Shown here piece by piece: positions 36,830 to 49,234 of a DNA stretch of 64,000 bases. Each line of letters begins with the position of its first letter. Position 1 is the stretch's first letter. The notes below the pieces were generated by a model. It saw only the letters and a list, made by a program, of their open reading frames with translations, searched no databases and was not told the origin of the DNA. The translations under genes and the position numbers were made by a program. The stretch comes from Dryococelus australis (lineage: Eukaryota > Arthropoda > Insecta > Phasmatodea > Phasmatidae): positions 296,477,466 to 296,541,465 of the forward strand of contig CM057009.1 in the NCBI GenBank assembly GCA_029891345.1. The letters are read 5' to 3'.

Positions 36830-37640
36830 AAAAGTTTCAACTGCGGGGACTATATATTTTGGGGGAAGGGAGGGAAGTAAAAGATAAACATGACATTTTC
36901 CAGGGTTTCAGTTTGTAGTCGGTCTGTTTAACAGTAGCTGTGCTATTTGTTTTCCTTTTCCAAAAATATCCACTTGCAGAAGAGTATTTCAGAAGTTTAC
37001 TTTTGGCATTAAAATACAGATGTTTTCAACGATAGCTAGCCTGTGAAGTGCTTAAATGAGGTTAATGTTTGAACTAAACAAGTTCTAAAGTTATGATTAA
37101 TCACAAGGCCTAATGCTTCCATCCCACAGATTTAGTTTCATTATATTTTATTAAATAAAATATACTGTCTTGCATAGTGTAAAATAATAGCAGATTTACT
37201 ACATTTTACATAAATGCATACTGTATTACACGTTTCAAAACTCACCCAAAATATTTTACAAGGCGATTCCTAAAATGGAAAGGTATAGAATATGCACAAT
37301 ACTTGCAGCCTAACTTAGTTCCTAAGGAAGATGTTGCAATCTTTAAAGTCTGGTTCTGAAGTGGTATTTTTGTTAAACACAAAAAAAATTAGTTGAAATT
37401 AAACTACAATTCTGGGTAGGTAGTGTTTAATGTTGCAGAGATTTCCAACTTGTGAACAAGCTATTTATTAACACCACCTTCCCATTACATGAAAGCACAC
37501 TTAAAAAAAAAAAATTACATTGAAGGTGCCATTGCAGGGGCACAGAAGTGGGTAAATGCACAGGACATTGCAGTATGTATACAGTACAAATTAAAATATT
37601 TTACTACTTCAAGACTGTACTGCACAGGACCAACACATGC
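36830..37640. other. AT-rich DNA, nothing recognised
   Basis: No gene or repeat could be supported in this interval between the Gypsy and Tc1-like relics. Confidence 0.4.
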
Positions 37641-37649
37641 AGGATGCAC

Positions 37650-38790
37650 TTAGTATGGTGTTAGACCGCCTGTAGCATGGAGACAGGTGGCAATATGGTC
37701 GGGTATGGAGATATACGGACGTCTGATGTTCTCCTAGGGAAGATCCTGCCACAGCTGATGCAACTGACCCTCTAAATCAGCCATAGTTGACGCTAGCCAA
37801 AGATGCTGTCCAATCTGGTCCTAAATGTTCTCGATGGGCGAGAAGTTGGGAACTTTGCTGGCAAAGGAAGCATATAGACATCACTGAGGCAGGCCAGATA
37901 TACCCATGCTGGGTGAGACCGGCCATTATCCTGCTGGAAAAATGGGGTTGTCAAGCTACACCAGGAAAGGGAGCACAACATGGTCCGTTAATTCCATGGA
38001 TGTATCGCCGTGCTGTCAGAGTTCTTTCAATCACCACCAGTGGAGTGCGGGAATCTTAGGAAATTGCACCCCACCCCATAACGCCTTTCGTTGCAGTGGT
38101 GTGCCACTCCAGAATGTAGTGTGGATCGCAGCGCTGGACAGGATGCCTCCAAACTAATTCAGTGGTCGCCTGCATCCAGACAGAACCATGATTCATTGCT
38201 AAACACCACTCTTTGCCAATCCACAAACTGCCATACTGCATGCTCTGCGACACTCGGGTAATAATGGTAAACCTAAATCACAGATGCCGCAACATCACCC
38301 ACTACTAGCCACCTAGACATGACATTGATGGACAGTCTTATCCCCAGCTGCCATGAGACATCCCTGAATGGTGCGCATCGATGTCCATGGAGTGCTTGCA
38401 GCTCATCTCACAATGAAACTATCCTCTGTTAGTGGTCCAACGGGGTGGACCCGAGCCTTCTCGATGGGTATATGAACCTTCTGTTCCCCCTGCATCCAAT
38501 ACAGACTCGCAGTACAAGGAGAACGGTCCAAGTGGCAAGCAATATGCCAACATGTCTAACCTGCTGATCCGAGGCCAATTATGTGGTCCCTCTTAAACTC
38601 GTCCATCTGGGACAAGGCTTGTTGAACGAGCTATCGGGGCATGCTGAATGTTTACTGAACTTGGCTGTGTGGCTCTCACTGCTACAAAGGCCTTATTCAA
38701 TGTCTTGCTGCTATTAATGATGGAGGGACATATATGCCCCTAGTAGTCTCCGCAAGCAAACCAAAAACGCACATGGGACATGTCGGGCTA
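37650..38790 (-). pseudogene. Tc1-like transposase relic
   Basis: From about 38630 downward there are remnants of the N-terminal HTH (LSQMDEFKRDHIIGL). 38253-38056 carries WCLAMNHGSVWMQATTELVW, CDPHYILEWHTTATKG and VMGWGAIS, the central Tc1 block. 37981-37793 carries FFQQDNGRSHPAW (second aspartate), LACLSDVYMLPLPAK, and the SP-DLSPIEH region shifted out of frame (KFPTSRPSRTF). The expected SDES motif before CLAMNHG is not in frame. GC content is higher than around it, as is usual for this family. Terminal repeats were not found. Confidence 0.8.
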
Positions 38791-38799
38791 TGATACAGA

Positions 38800-39735
38800 G
38801 TAGAAACTTTTTTCGTACTAGTGCAATACGTTCATGGTGAAAGATTTTGTTTTGTAAATAAGTGTAATAAGACAGCCTTCTTATTGCAAACAACTACTTG
38901 CAAAAAAACTAATTGCCAAGGACTCTATATTTCAGTTTTAAATGCACAAATGTTTTAGTAGCAGCAACACAATGCCTCTCATGTAGACAATACTTCCTGC
39001 ACGTAGAGCAAAAAAGATTTTAAGCAACCAATATTCTGCCAATTATCATTGAAGGACAGCAGCAAAATGGGCAATGGTAAGTTAAGGCACAAGATTACGA
39101 AACACCTGTAACCACTATGGAGGACTTCATTGGGTGAATTGTGTATCATTGGTGACATGAGAAAATCGTCATTGTTTGAAATGTTCTTTTCCAATGTTTG
39201 TGCAGAATGAGTGGCTACGAGACAAATTAATCCTATAGATGTATCATATTTTTAAATTGTATAGATGCAAATAAAGAAAAATTAAGAATGACCACTCCTA
39301 TAGAATTGCTTTCAGGAACTATGAGATAAATATTTTACCAGAGTGATGTGTTACTTCCAAGCTGTTTCTGACTTCAACTTTTACATGCTGTTAAATTTTT
39401 TGAATACTGTAAGCTTCGTCAGGTTCTTTAGAGATGTAGGTCTTCACTAAAAGAGTAAATAATTTCATAATTTATTTACAAGCAATTCAATAAAACTAGA
39501 TAGTCTCGTGACAAACTGCGATCACTTGCTATTGGCAACTAATATTTACATAATTTTCGGTCATCTTACAGTAACTAACCAAATCAAATACTTGAAACCG
39601 AAGTTTATATATAAAGTTTTAACAAATACCTAACTACTGTAAAAATTATATATTTTAATAATTGTCAGTTATTATAGTATTTAACATCAAATTTGTATCA
39701 ATCGTCCATTCATTCCTACCTTGTTTCAGTTCAGA
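38800..39735. other. AT-rich DNA, nothing recognised
   Basis: No supported gene or repeat. Confidence 0.4.
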
Positions 39736-39739
39736 TACT

Positions 39740-40085
39740 TGCAAGTCTGAAATGTCCAGTATGTTCTGGAGTGCCCCAAGCACCTCTTGCACAATCTCAC
39801 TACTTGCCGGGTAACTCACGCTCTGATCCGTCAGCGCTACAACCAACAGCCCCCCCTCCTGCAACCACCCCACACTATTGCAGCCGGTCTTCATTCACTG
39901 CTTGTAGCACTTCGCAAGATGATTTATCACAAATACTGCAGACCCTCCGGCTGCGGTGGTGTTTTTAGTGGTAGGCATACTGGTCCAGAATTTTCTTCCC
40001 ATGTTGGACTTCACCATTGGAACAAATTACCAGAAAGTTCATTCAATATTCAGCTACCACAGACTTCTGTGAAGGGCGATTTGGC
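39740..40085 (+). mobile_element. Possible LINE fragment (RT and C-terminal pieces)
   Basis: GC-richer block. One plus frame carries CSGVPQAPLAQ near 39757, like the SGVPQG box of LINE RTs. Further on, 39990-40078 reads FSSHVGLHHWNKLPESSFNI, which resembles the C-terminal WN-LP motif of non-LTR elements. The two are far too close for an intact RT, so a deletion would be needed. A G18 run at 40088 ends the block. This is suggestive only. Confidence 0.35.
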
Positions 40086-40105
40086 AAGGGGGGGGGGGGG
40101 GGGGG

Positions 40106-41782
40106 ACATTACTCCAGTCCAGATAGCTGTCAAAATTATCCTACCTGGCAGGCGATGTAATGGTGGCCAGGTCACTGTGATCATCCCCCACCCTGCACTG
40201 GGCACAGTAACATTTTCATTGTGGTCAAGATACATTAAAATTTATCTATATTGCAAAAAAGAGTTGCTCACAAAGTTGGTAAAAACCGTAATCTTAGGAC
40301 TGCTCTATTTTTTAATAGTTCTATGTTGCCCTCCTCCAAAACCTCTAGATTTCCATTTATGTCTTTAAGAGATAATTTATGTTCCATGCCCTGTTAATCT
40401 GCCTACAATAATAAAAACTTTTTTGCTGCCTGGGTGTTTCTAGCCACACTACATGTGGTTTCCTGCCTGTGTGGCTACACTTTCACGAAGTATTGCCACC
40501 AAAACATTTGTGTGTATTTCAAATGGATGTTTCGAGTCCTAGGCAGTTACAACAAGAGGGTCTACTTTGTTAATTAGGACTTGTTGCTCAGTCAGATAGC
40601 ATAAAAAAAACTTATAATCTGAAGGCAAAAACGTTTTGTGCAGTAGGAAGGCCGCCCATATTATTTACATGAAGAGGGCTAACTAAGAACACACCTTGCT
40701 CAAGGGTAAAGATCTCCATAACACAAAACATTATCCATAGAATTTTCATTTAATTTCAAGTAGTATTTGATGTAAAAAATAAATAAAAATTTTATGTGAC
40801 TATGTTCCTTAGACAGTAGGGTAGGCTTTAGTAGCATATATCTTTACTACCTAAATTTCAGAAAAAAATCACATCCCAAAATATTTCAGGCACATTAGCA
40901 AACAACCAGTGTATTTAATTTTCTACCATCTAATGCTCAGAGGTTTGTATTCAGTAGTATTGGTTTGTAGTTTTAGGAAGAGATAATTATGATTTTCTGT
41001 GTGCAAGTGTGTGAACATATATTTTATGACAGTTAATATACTGTAATATCAAGGTTCTTGTGTATCTACTGTAATAAATGAGTGTACTATAATCCCTTGA
41101 AATTAGTTTTTGAATATACTTGCCATCCAGGAAAAAGACTAAACTTGCTACTAGAAATATGTAAAATAATTATTTTAAAACAACACAGTTTTTTAAAATA
41201 TGAACTTACGTTTATGAACACAGCTCCCCTCCCCATCTTTAGCTTCTGGATCTGCCAGTGCTACAACTTCTTTTTGTTGTTACAAGATAATCCAAGTCTA
41301 AAATTTCTGTGCTAATTTTTTAATTTTTTTTTTCCAGAACACACACATTTAAACACTTGCATATTATTTGTTTTAAAAATATTAGCAAGGACAGACTTCA
41401 GTTTTTCTGACTGATAACGTATAATGCATTAAACAAATATTCTTATCTATTCAAATAAGAATATTTTAGCGAGTATTAAATATAATTTAACTTTCAAACT
41501 AATTATGTACTGTTATGAATCTTAAAAAAGTGGCAGCAACACACAGTTTTAAACTAACTGAAATATTGTTAAACCAACAAGAATTTTGCTTACACATATA
41601 TTACGGGGAGAGAGTAATTACCTACAGAAACACTCGTACAAGTTAATTCTTGACTAAAAATGTAAATAGAGATATTATGTAATATTCTAAGTCACTACAC
41701 AGGTACAAGTTACGTTTGTACAGTATCTATTTTGCCATTTTCTAAATAAGCTGGAAGAAAAAAATACCAGCAACAATAATCT
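40106..41782. other. AT-rich DNA, nothing recognised
   Basis: No supported gene, RNA or repeat between the G18 run and the MITE. Confidence 0.4.
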
Positions 41783-41786
41783 TATA

Positions 41787-42019
41787 GGCTATTCATTGTA
41801 AAGTGAGCAGTTTTAAGGCCCTTCCTACAGGCATTAACCATTAATAAATATAATTTATTGCAACTTTAGGCATTAAATTTTGAGAGTGGTGAAATGTAGA
41901 CCCTGTGTTGATTAGTCATATAGTAAGGTATATATTAAAAAGTGGCCCAAAGTTAGAAATAGGTTGGAATAAAAAATTTAGAAGGGCCTTAAAAAGTTCT
42001 CATTTTACTATGTACAGCT
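41787..42019. mobile_element. MITE of the GGCTGTTCATG family, short form
   Basis: 233 bp starting GGCTATTCATTGTAAAGTGA and ending 'tcattttactatgtacagct', with imperfect inverted ends and TATA on both sides (41783-41786 and 42020-42023). It lies about 500 bp beyond the 3' side of the ELAV exon, within the same intron. Confidence 0.8.
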
Positions 42020-42474
42020 TATAGTCACTTGGGTCCTCTATTTCACTTTTGCTATCGCAACAATTGCAATGCTTCTGAAATCCAAAATTATTTTCAGATA
42101 CAAATGTGGGCTATCGCTCACCAAGTGTTTCGCTTAGCAAGGCATGCTACAAGACACCAGTTAACAGAGCGCTTTTGAGAGCTCTTCTCATACACGTCCA
42201 CTGTGCGTCCTTTCAAAGCCACATGGACCCAGTGACAACCACGCAGCAGTCAAATGCCACTTTGAATTCGTCAGAAAATTTTTTTTGTATACTATCAAGA
42301 TGAATATTTTAAGAATTTTCACAAAATAAAATTAAGCCAATTTCAGCAGCAAACAGTTTTAAAAGTTTCTGTACGATGTTGGAACACTTTTCATAATTCA
42401 CGATCAACATCACTGCAAATAGTGTTGGTAGGTGCTAGAATGAAAATCCTTTCAGCCAATATCAAAAGTGCTCA

Positions 42475-42642
<168 letters not shown>

Positions 42643-42779
42643 TCAGCTGACAAACTGCATGCGTCCAACAAATACAACACATTTCAACACATTTCAACAT
42701 GAACTACAAGAGCAGGCCCTGTAGAAAGAGATTTTGGCAGCACTCAAAGCCATTGGTAGTGAGTGAAGCTGGTGCAGTA

Positions 42780-42955
42780 GTGCAGTGCAATGACAGGGGA
42801 AAATAGAGTGGCCCTAGAAATCCCACCAGCCAACAATAACACCCACAATATTTCCCATGAATGTAAGACTGTGTGACACACTACAGGGAATCGAACTCAG
42901 TTCAAGGTGCGAGGCAAGTGGTCTGACCACTACACCATTGTGGCCTAAGAAGATG
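42780..42955 (-). repeat. tRNA-derived SINE
   Basis: The minus strand starts GGCCACAATGGTGTAGTGG, containing an A-box-like TGGTGTAGTGGTCAGA, and has a B box GTTCGATTCCC about 35 bases later. The body runs toward 42780. It is not a functional tRNA: the stems do not pair. It resembles the SINEs at 45430-45605 and 61195-61372. Confidence 0.65.
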
Positions 42956-43439
42956 GTGTTGCGAATTACTGAACAAACGCAAGCCATTTTTGAAAAATTA
43001 AACTTTACGAGATCATTACAGTTCCTTTGGACTAGGGGTTCTTTTGAATCCCAGGATAACCCACATTTTGTCACTCTGCATAGCCTACATTGTGGATGGG
43101 AGCATTATATTAACATTCAACTATCACTCATGATTAAGTAAGCAGGATGGAATTTTTATTTCTCAGTACCCTGACCAGAAAGTCAATGGCACGAAGGGTT
43201 CACAACGTGTACATTGAGCACCAATCATTGGCTGCATCACTATATATTGTCAATTTATACACAAAATTGATTTTTAAATAATCCAATTTATGCTGCAGAT
43301 CATTTTATATAACCTATTTTCCAAAAGTTAAGTAACACAGGAGAGGGAGCGTTGTGAAAGAAAAAAGACTGTGTGCTGTGAAAAAACAAGTAATGATAAA
43401 GTACCCACTACATTTTTAAAAACAATTAACTCTTGTATA
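42956..43439. other. AT-rich DNA, nothing recognised
   Basis: Intronic sequence upstream of the ELAV exon, with no supported feature. Confidence 0.4.
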
Positions 43440-43869
43440 GGCTGTTCATGGTAAAGTGAGCACTTTTGAAAGCCCTGCTTAAGATCTACTTTTGTACACG
43501 TGTATTCCTCTGCCTTATGTAAAATTAACATTGCCATGGCCCTCATCTCAATATTCAATGCGTTGGTCAAATGAAATTGTGAAATTATTAAGAAAGTAAA
43601 AAGTTACAAATCTGCTAGTTTTTATACTTTGATGCATTAAATTAAAAAAAAAAAAAAAAAAACAGAAAGAGAAAGAAATAATTTTAAGTTATCACAAATG
43701 GTTACTCAACACTTTATTCAACGTTAAAATATGGAACCGTTTTTGATCAATCATTACCAACTGTACTGCGCAAACATCACTCAGTGCAAACCATTAAAAT
43801 ATATATATGCAGGGCAGTGACTTATTTCTAAGGTTCAATTCTAAAGTGCTCTCTTTATCGTGAACAGCC
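43440..43869. mobile_element. MITE of the GGCTGTTCATG family, long form (copy 2)
   Basis: Starts GGCTGTTCATGGTAAAGTGA and ends 'tttatcgtgaacagcc', a clear inverted pair. It is flanked by TATA on the left and TTTA on the right, as is copy 1. The internal sequence is close to 17889-18263 and includes an A18 run and 'gcagggcagtgac'. Confidence 0.85.
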
Positions 43870-44780
43870 TTTAAAGAAATCAAAGTATTTCCCTATTGCT
43901 ACTGATGGCAGCAATCAAAGAATTTTTTCATATTTATTTAAAATAAACATTTAGCAATATTCACAAATTTATTTAATTTTATTGGAATCCTAAAGTTATT
44001 AGCAGTAACTTTAAGGAAATTCACCAGAAACTTTGTAAATACACTGTCAAGCAGGTTTCAGAGTACATTTTTTGAAACTACCTCTAAAGACTTCCCTGTA
44101 AACACAAAATATTGTCATGGAAATCTACTTTTTCATATATTTAACACTAGTGTTGCTGATTTGACAAACAATTTTTCTGTACGAGTAGCATACAAAAAAA
44201 TTATTCCCAGTTTTGAAATTATGTTTCTCCTTCATGCAAACTATTTGCAAGCCCAAGTTATATGGAAGTTTTACATTCCCAAATTTAACATATTATAAGA
44301 AATGAAAACTAAAGGTGAATAGTTGACTCTTTCAGATAACATTTCAAAAAGTGTACACCTTGGCAAATTCAGGCTCAATGTTTAAAAAATAAGGTACTTT
44401 CATTACAAACAAAACTAATAATCTGGATGGAATTTTTTTCCAAAACCTGCGGTATCTAGAAATAAAACATCTATCAAACAATCGCACACAAATGTCTGCT
44501 TTGATTATTTTGTTAATCTAATTTACTACATTCACAACTGCATTTACGCACATTCATTTGCCTTTAAATGTGTACTCAAGCGTGGATAACAGTTGCAAAT
44601 AGACTGGCTCCTAAAGGTGGTCATCTACATGCCATTTGAAATGCCTTGCAATGTGATTGGGGGGAAAAAAAAAATTGAGGGAAACAACTGAATGGTTCTC
44701 TAAAGATATTATGCAAATTGGAAACATTATTTTCGTGTCCTCCAACATAGCTTAAAATGCACTGCTTCATCTCAGAATAT
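43870..44780. other. AT-rich DNA, nothing recognised
   Basis: No supported gene or repeat between two long-form MITEs. Confidence 0.4.
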
Positions 44781-44782
44781 AC

Positions 44783-45191
44783 GAATCAGGTATAAAATGA
44801 GCACTTTTGAAAGCCCTGCTTAAGGTCTACATTTATGCATGTTTCATATTCATCCACCTTATGTGAAATTAATGTTGCCTGGGCCTCAATTTTATTCATG
44901 CGTCAGACAATTGAAACTGTAAAATTACTTGAAAAGTAACTATTGTACAAATATGCTCATTTTTACACTTTGTTCCATTAAAAAAACATAAGCGAAAGAA
45001 ATAATTAAGTTATTACAAATTATTACCACACACTTTTTTACTCTACATTAAGACAGTGAACTGCTTTTCGTCCATAGTTACCAACTTTACTGGGAGCATG
45101 CCACTCAGTGCGCCCGTTAAAATACACGCAGGCAGGGGCAGCGACATTTTTATAAGATTGATTTGAAAAGTGCTCACCATTGCGAACCACC
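44783..45191. mobile_element. MITE of the GGCTGTTCATG family, long form (copy 3, eroded ends)
   Basis: The interior aligns with copies 1 and 2 ('atgagcacttttgaaagccc', 'gcaggcaggggcagcgac', 'cagtgcgcccgttaaaatac'). Both ends are damaged: the left reads tcaggtataaaatgagc and the right reads attgcgaaccacc, where gtgaacagcc is expected. Confidence 0.7.
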
Positions 45192-45429
45192 TTTACATGC
45201 GAAACCACAGCAGGCACGCACTGGACTTTCCTACAGAGTCGCGTCCAACAAAAATTACAGGGTTGCCGCTGAAAGTCACGTTGAGGCGAGCCTCTTACAC
45301 ACGATACAGTTTTACATATGCGCGACTGCTGTCATAGCCCGTTGAGCTTCTTCGAAGTCTGCCTCACTCGCACACACACATCCCTCACTAGGTGACCACC
45401 ATAGCGAGTTCTAGAGCCCCAGTGAGGCG

Positions 45430-45605
45430 AGGATGGAGCAGCAGTCTAATGCAATGGCGGGGGCCCCGAGAACACACACCAACCGCCGGCAACGTCTGCC
45501 AAGTTTCCCCACACGCAGTCATCCGAGTGACCTCTCGAGGAATCAAACACTGTTCACCTTAGGAGGCGAGCAGCCTGACTACTACATTACCCGTAATACT
45601 GCGGC
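45430..45605 (-). repeat. tRNA-derived SINE
   Basis: The minus strand reads GCCGCAGTATTACGGGTAAT, then GTAGTAGTCAGGCTGCTCGC, then a B-box-like GTTTGATTCC and a GC-rich body. The head resembles the SINE at 61195-61372 (ACTACTCGCCTCC). Confidence 0.6.
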
Positions 45606-45624
45606 ACCTAGCTCGTTATGGATT

Positions 45625-45700
45625 AGTGGCTAGTTAGCGTAGCCCTCTACTTCTCAACACTGGAGCATCATGGTTTCACACCATTCCTCGCTCGCACTAA
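45625..45700 (+). repeat. tRNA-like SINE head
   Basis: GTGGCTAGTTAGCGTAGCCC gives an A-box-like segment and GGTTTCACACC a decayed B box. It runs in the opposite orientation to the adjacent SINE. Confidence 0.4.
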
Positions 45701-47522
45701 AATATTTTTATTTTCAAACTATTGCAGTTCTTCTGCTAGAAACACTTAGAATTATAACTCATTAAAAAAAAAAAAATAGTGGAGTTGATATAATTGTTGT
45801 AACAATTATTGCTGAGAATATTATTCATTTTTAATTATCAGAAGTTAAGTAAAACCTTATATTCAGTAAGTTTATTCAATGATGTCCTCGTCAGTAAATT
45901 TATATTCATAGGAATGATCATACAACGTCTACAAAATGTGGCAATGCTGCAACTTCAAATCCTAAATGGTGGTTTTTTTAAAGTGAAAATTAAGTTGTGT
46001 AAAGCGCTCTCCCTACCAGCCCTAAATCATTGCTAAAGCACACATACACGACACTGCATGCATAAGAGCACCAGAACGAAATAAGTTGTAAAGAGAGTTC
46101 CACATAAAAATTCACATTATGCTTGTTACGTTGAGTTATCGTTATGTTCACATAAAGGTCCTGCAGCTGTGTATTAAAAATCAATTAAGAGTGACATAAA
46201 GTTAGAAGTTTTATGTGGGAATTTAAACCATTTTTAGTTTAGCGTAAAGGTTACGTAGTAATGGACTGTTAAAAATGTCCATATTTTCATAACTTTTTCG
46301 AAAGCATACAGCAAATAAACGGAAACGTAGTCCGTAGCGACTAAAAACTGAGGTGAGCTTGTAGCTAGATATATAATTAATATATTCGGGAAGTATTTAA
46401 ATTGTCTATATTTCAGTCAAGGATAGTAATTCATGTAATATTTGGAAGGTTGTGGCTATGACAACTTGTTTGTATTTCATATATTCTTGTTTTTCCAAAT
46501 TTGTTATTTTTCTTTCCTCATTTCATCAGTAGTAACAGACAACAACAGACATCATAGGATGATAACGCATCTTTTCCTTTTAACTGGGTTAGTAAACTAA
46601 AAACATCGCCACCGCAAGGCACGACATGGTGAAACGAGGAAAATAACAGAGGTCACCTTTAGCTGATGTGACACTCTGCTCGAAAACAATATGTTTTTAA
46701 TGAGGAAACTTTCTATCAATATATAAGGAAGCACGACCTTTCTCGGGTATCACAACAGTTCGTCGCAGCACTATCGTTTGTCAGCTGTCAGACAGTCTGC
46801 AACGTGTGATCACGTGACTCGCACCGACCAGCGCCCGCGACTTTAACCTCCTTTTGTATTTCGGACAGTTCAATTCAAATATCTATTAAATTTATTTTCC
46901 GTCAGTGCGAGGAGTCAATAGAGCGCCGGGAGAGAAAAGTAATGATACACACTCGTTTTCCTAACTCTCTAAGTGAGAAGTTTTGTTTTATGAAGGCTGC
47001 CATTGTCTTTTTTTTTTGTTTGTCAGCTGCAAGTGCCAATAGTTTGTTTTGCCGAGACATCAATAAATCTCCAGTAAACATTCAACTTCTTCTGTTATTT
47101 CATTGGCAATCCTGGTATCAACAAACTTTCATTATTACGTAGCTAGAGTCGCCAACTCACGCTGAGCTAGTCCATTGGTGTTTACTGAGAACTACGAGAG
47201 AACAGGACAGTAACCTGTTACAAGCTCCGTAAGTACAAAATACGGAAAGTTTCAGTTCTCCGTATTTCCTGTAGCGTAAAGTTTCTGAAACGAATATTGC
47301 ATAGTATACACGAAGCTTTATTTGTCACTGTAACAAAACATTATAGTTTCTGAGGGCATTATAATATCTATGCCATTTACACATATTCCTTGAAACATCA
47401 AAAAGTTGTATCAGACATCTATACAAATATGCAACATTTAAAAAAACACAAACATTTACAGAAACTGAAAAGGTTACTTATATGACAACAATAATATAGC
47501 CTATACACTGTATTGGCAATAA
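45701..47522. other. No gene supported; TATA-like site near 46719
   Basis: Mostly AT-rich. The segment 46600-46930 is richer in CpG and contains ATATATAAGG at about 46718-46727, upstream of a cluster of initiator-like tcag motifs. A short downstream frame (46942-47142) has a hydrophobic stretch but is probably chance. Confidence 0.35.
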
Positions 47523-47526
47523 TATA

Positions 47527-47730
47527 GGCATACACTGTAAAGTTAACACTTTTTGAAACTCTCTCATCATACATAATAACCAATAAATACATTTCATTTT
47601 GGCCTCAGACTGAAGATTTTCCGTATAGTGAAATGTATACACAGTGTTTACATAACAAGTGGAGGCAGGATATAAATTGGCCAGGGCTATGAAGTAGCCA
47701 AAGCATTAATGCCTTTTACCGTAAACAGCC
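47527..47730. mobile_element. MITE of the GGCTGTTCATG family, short form
   Basis: 204 bp starting GGCATACACTGTAAAGTTAA and ending 'ttttaccgtaaacagcc', with imperfect inverted ends. TATA lies on both sides (47523-47526 and 47731-47734). Confidence 0.75.
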
Positions 47731-49234
47731 TATATTAAAATAATAATAACCGAAGATCTTACAGGATGGTCACTAGTGAGTGGTTAAAGTCAGACTAATT
47801 TTTGATTTGGATTCAAACCTCAAGTATTTTAACTTTTTTATACACAGTAAAACACCCACTTAAGAGCACTGACTACAGGCTGGTAACTGAGAAATTTTAA
47901 AAGGAAATTCCATGTGAAGGAAATTTCGCCTTAGCACCTTAATTTTAAAGATGGGCATTTCAAAGGAAATTTATTCTTCACTAATTTTTTAAGAGATTAT
48001 CCCTACGAGCGAATATTTTCAATTTAGATAGGCATGTACTTTTTTGTAAAACAATAATTTTGAAACTAAATTGCCTTGAAAACCGACCATACACCCTACA
48101 GAAACAGCTACACTGTAGGGAAGTTCATCTAAAATATTCGCAAATAATATGTTTTGTTTGAAACGTGTATCTTTAAAATTAATGCACCAGGTGAAATTTC
48201 CATAACAACTGATCCTATTTAAATTTCGCAGCTGCCAGCTGATAGGCAGTGCCCTTAATGAAGATGTAATTTTTCCCCCTCATCTCTTATTTAAACCTGG
48301 AAGTACAGAAAACCAACTATAAGTAGCAAATTTACGGAGAAGTGACGTGGATTTGCATTGTTTGAAATTTACAGAAAGTCCTGTTTTGAAAAGCAAAGTG
48401 TCCATAATTTTACGGAGAGTTTACAAAGACTTCTAGGTACATTTTAAAAGCACTTTTCCTTAAAATGAACTTTTTTTTTTTTTTACTTGTGCAGTCAGTT
48501 AAATTTTCAAAATAATTTTCTTTGTTTGGTTCTGTGTAGTCCTATTAATGTGTATCCCTATTGAAGTCTACGGTGTAATGTCATTACATCAGTCAGGGAA
48601 GTCGTCATAATTACCACGGACGTTTTAAATTTCTATTTCGTTTGTGTTTTTGAATGATAAAATATTTTTTAACATGTACTCTGAACTTAGGCCTAATACC
48701 TATAGGCGCAAAATACATCGGTTGAAATAGAAGGCGAGATTATTGGCACATACATCACTTCTGGTCTAAACTGCTTAGTAATGATGTAGTTCACCCTAGA
48801 AAAAAGGGACAATTAGTTCACAGCAAAAAAATTATTTAAAACTATTAGAGGACACATATTCATTCGCACAACGGACAGCTAACAACATGTTCACCACACA
48901 AGCCCGAAGTGGTTGCCTACCTCCCAGGTACTGAACTGAAAAACTTGTTTGCGAAAGCTGTTTTCTCACTAAAGCCCCTGGCCAGATTGTCAGCTTTTTA
49001 CCTTTAACTGTATTTCACAATAAAATTTGAAAACAAAATACAAAATACAGCCATCAAATTTTTCCTTCCTACAAATTTTATCAAATAATATTGAACGTGT
49101 TTGAAAATGTGTCACACTATCAAATTTTTTTACTTTGAGAATATAATTTCAATTATTATTAAAAAATGGTTTTCATAGATAGAGTGTTTTTCCATGCAGT
49201 CCATTACATGAAGAAATGTACGGTGTGTTGTAAT
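47731..49234. other. AT-rich DNA, nothing recognised
   Basis: No supported gene or repeat. Confidence 0.4.

Noticed and set aside
39655-39894. Minus-strand 79-codon frame ending at an AAACAAG/gtagga donor-like site, ELAV strand
   Set aside because: It looked exon-like, but it does not resemble the expected next ELAV exon, has a stop directly before its start codon and overlaps a likely plus-strand LINE fragment.
42868-42950. Possible tRNA gene (A and B boxes)
   Set aside because: Stems do not pair and related copies with bodies occur at 45.5 and 61.3 kb, so it is a SINE.
46942-47142. ORF with signal-peptide-like MKAAIVFFFCLSAASA
   Set aside because: The hydrophobic run comes from a T-rich tract that also looks like a splice acceptor. 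No further protein features were seen.
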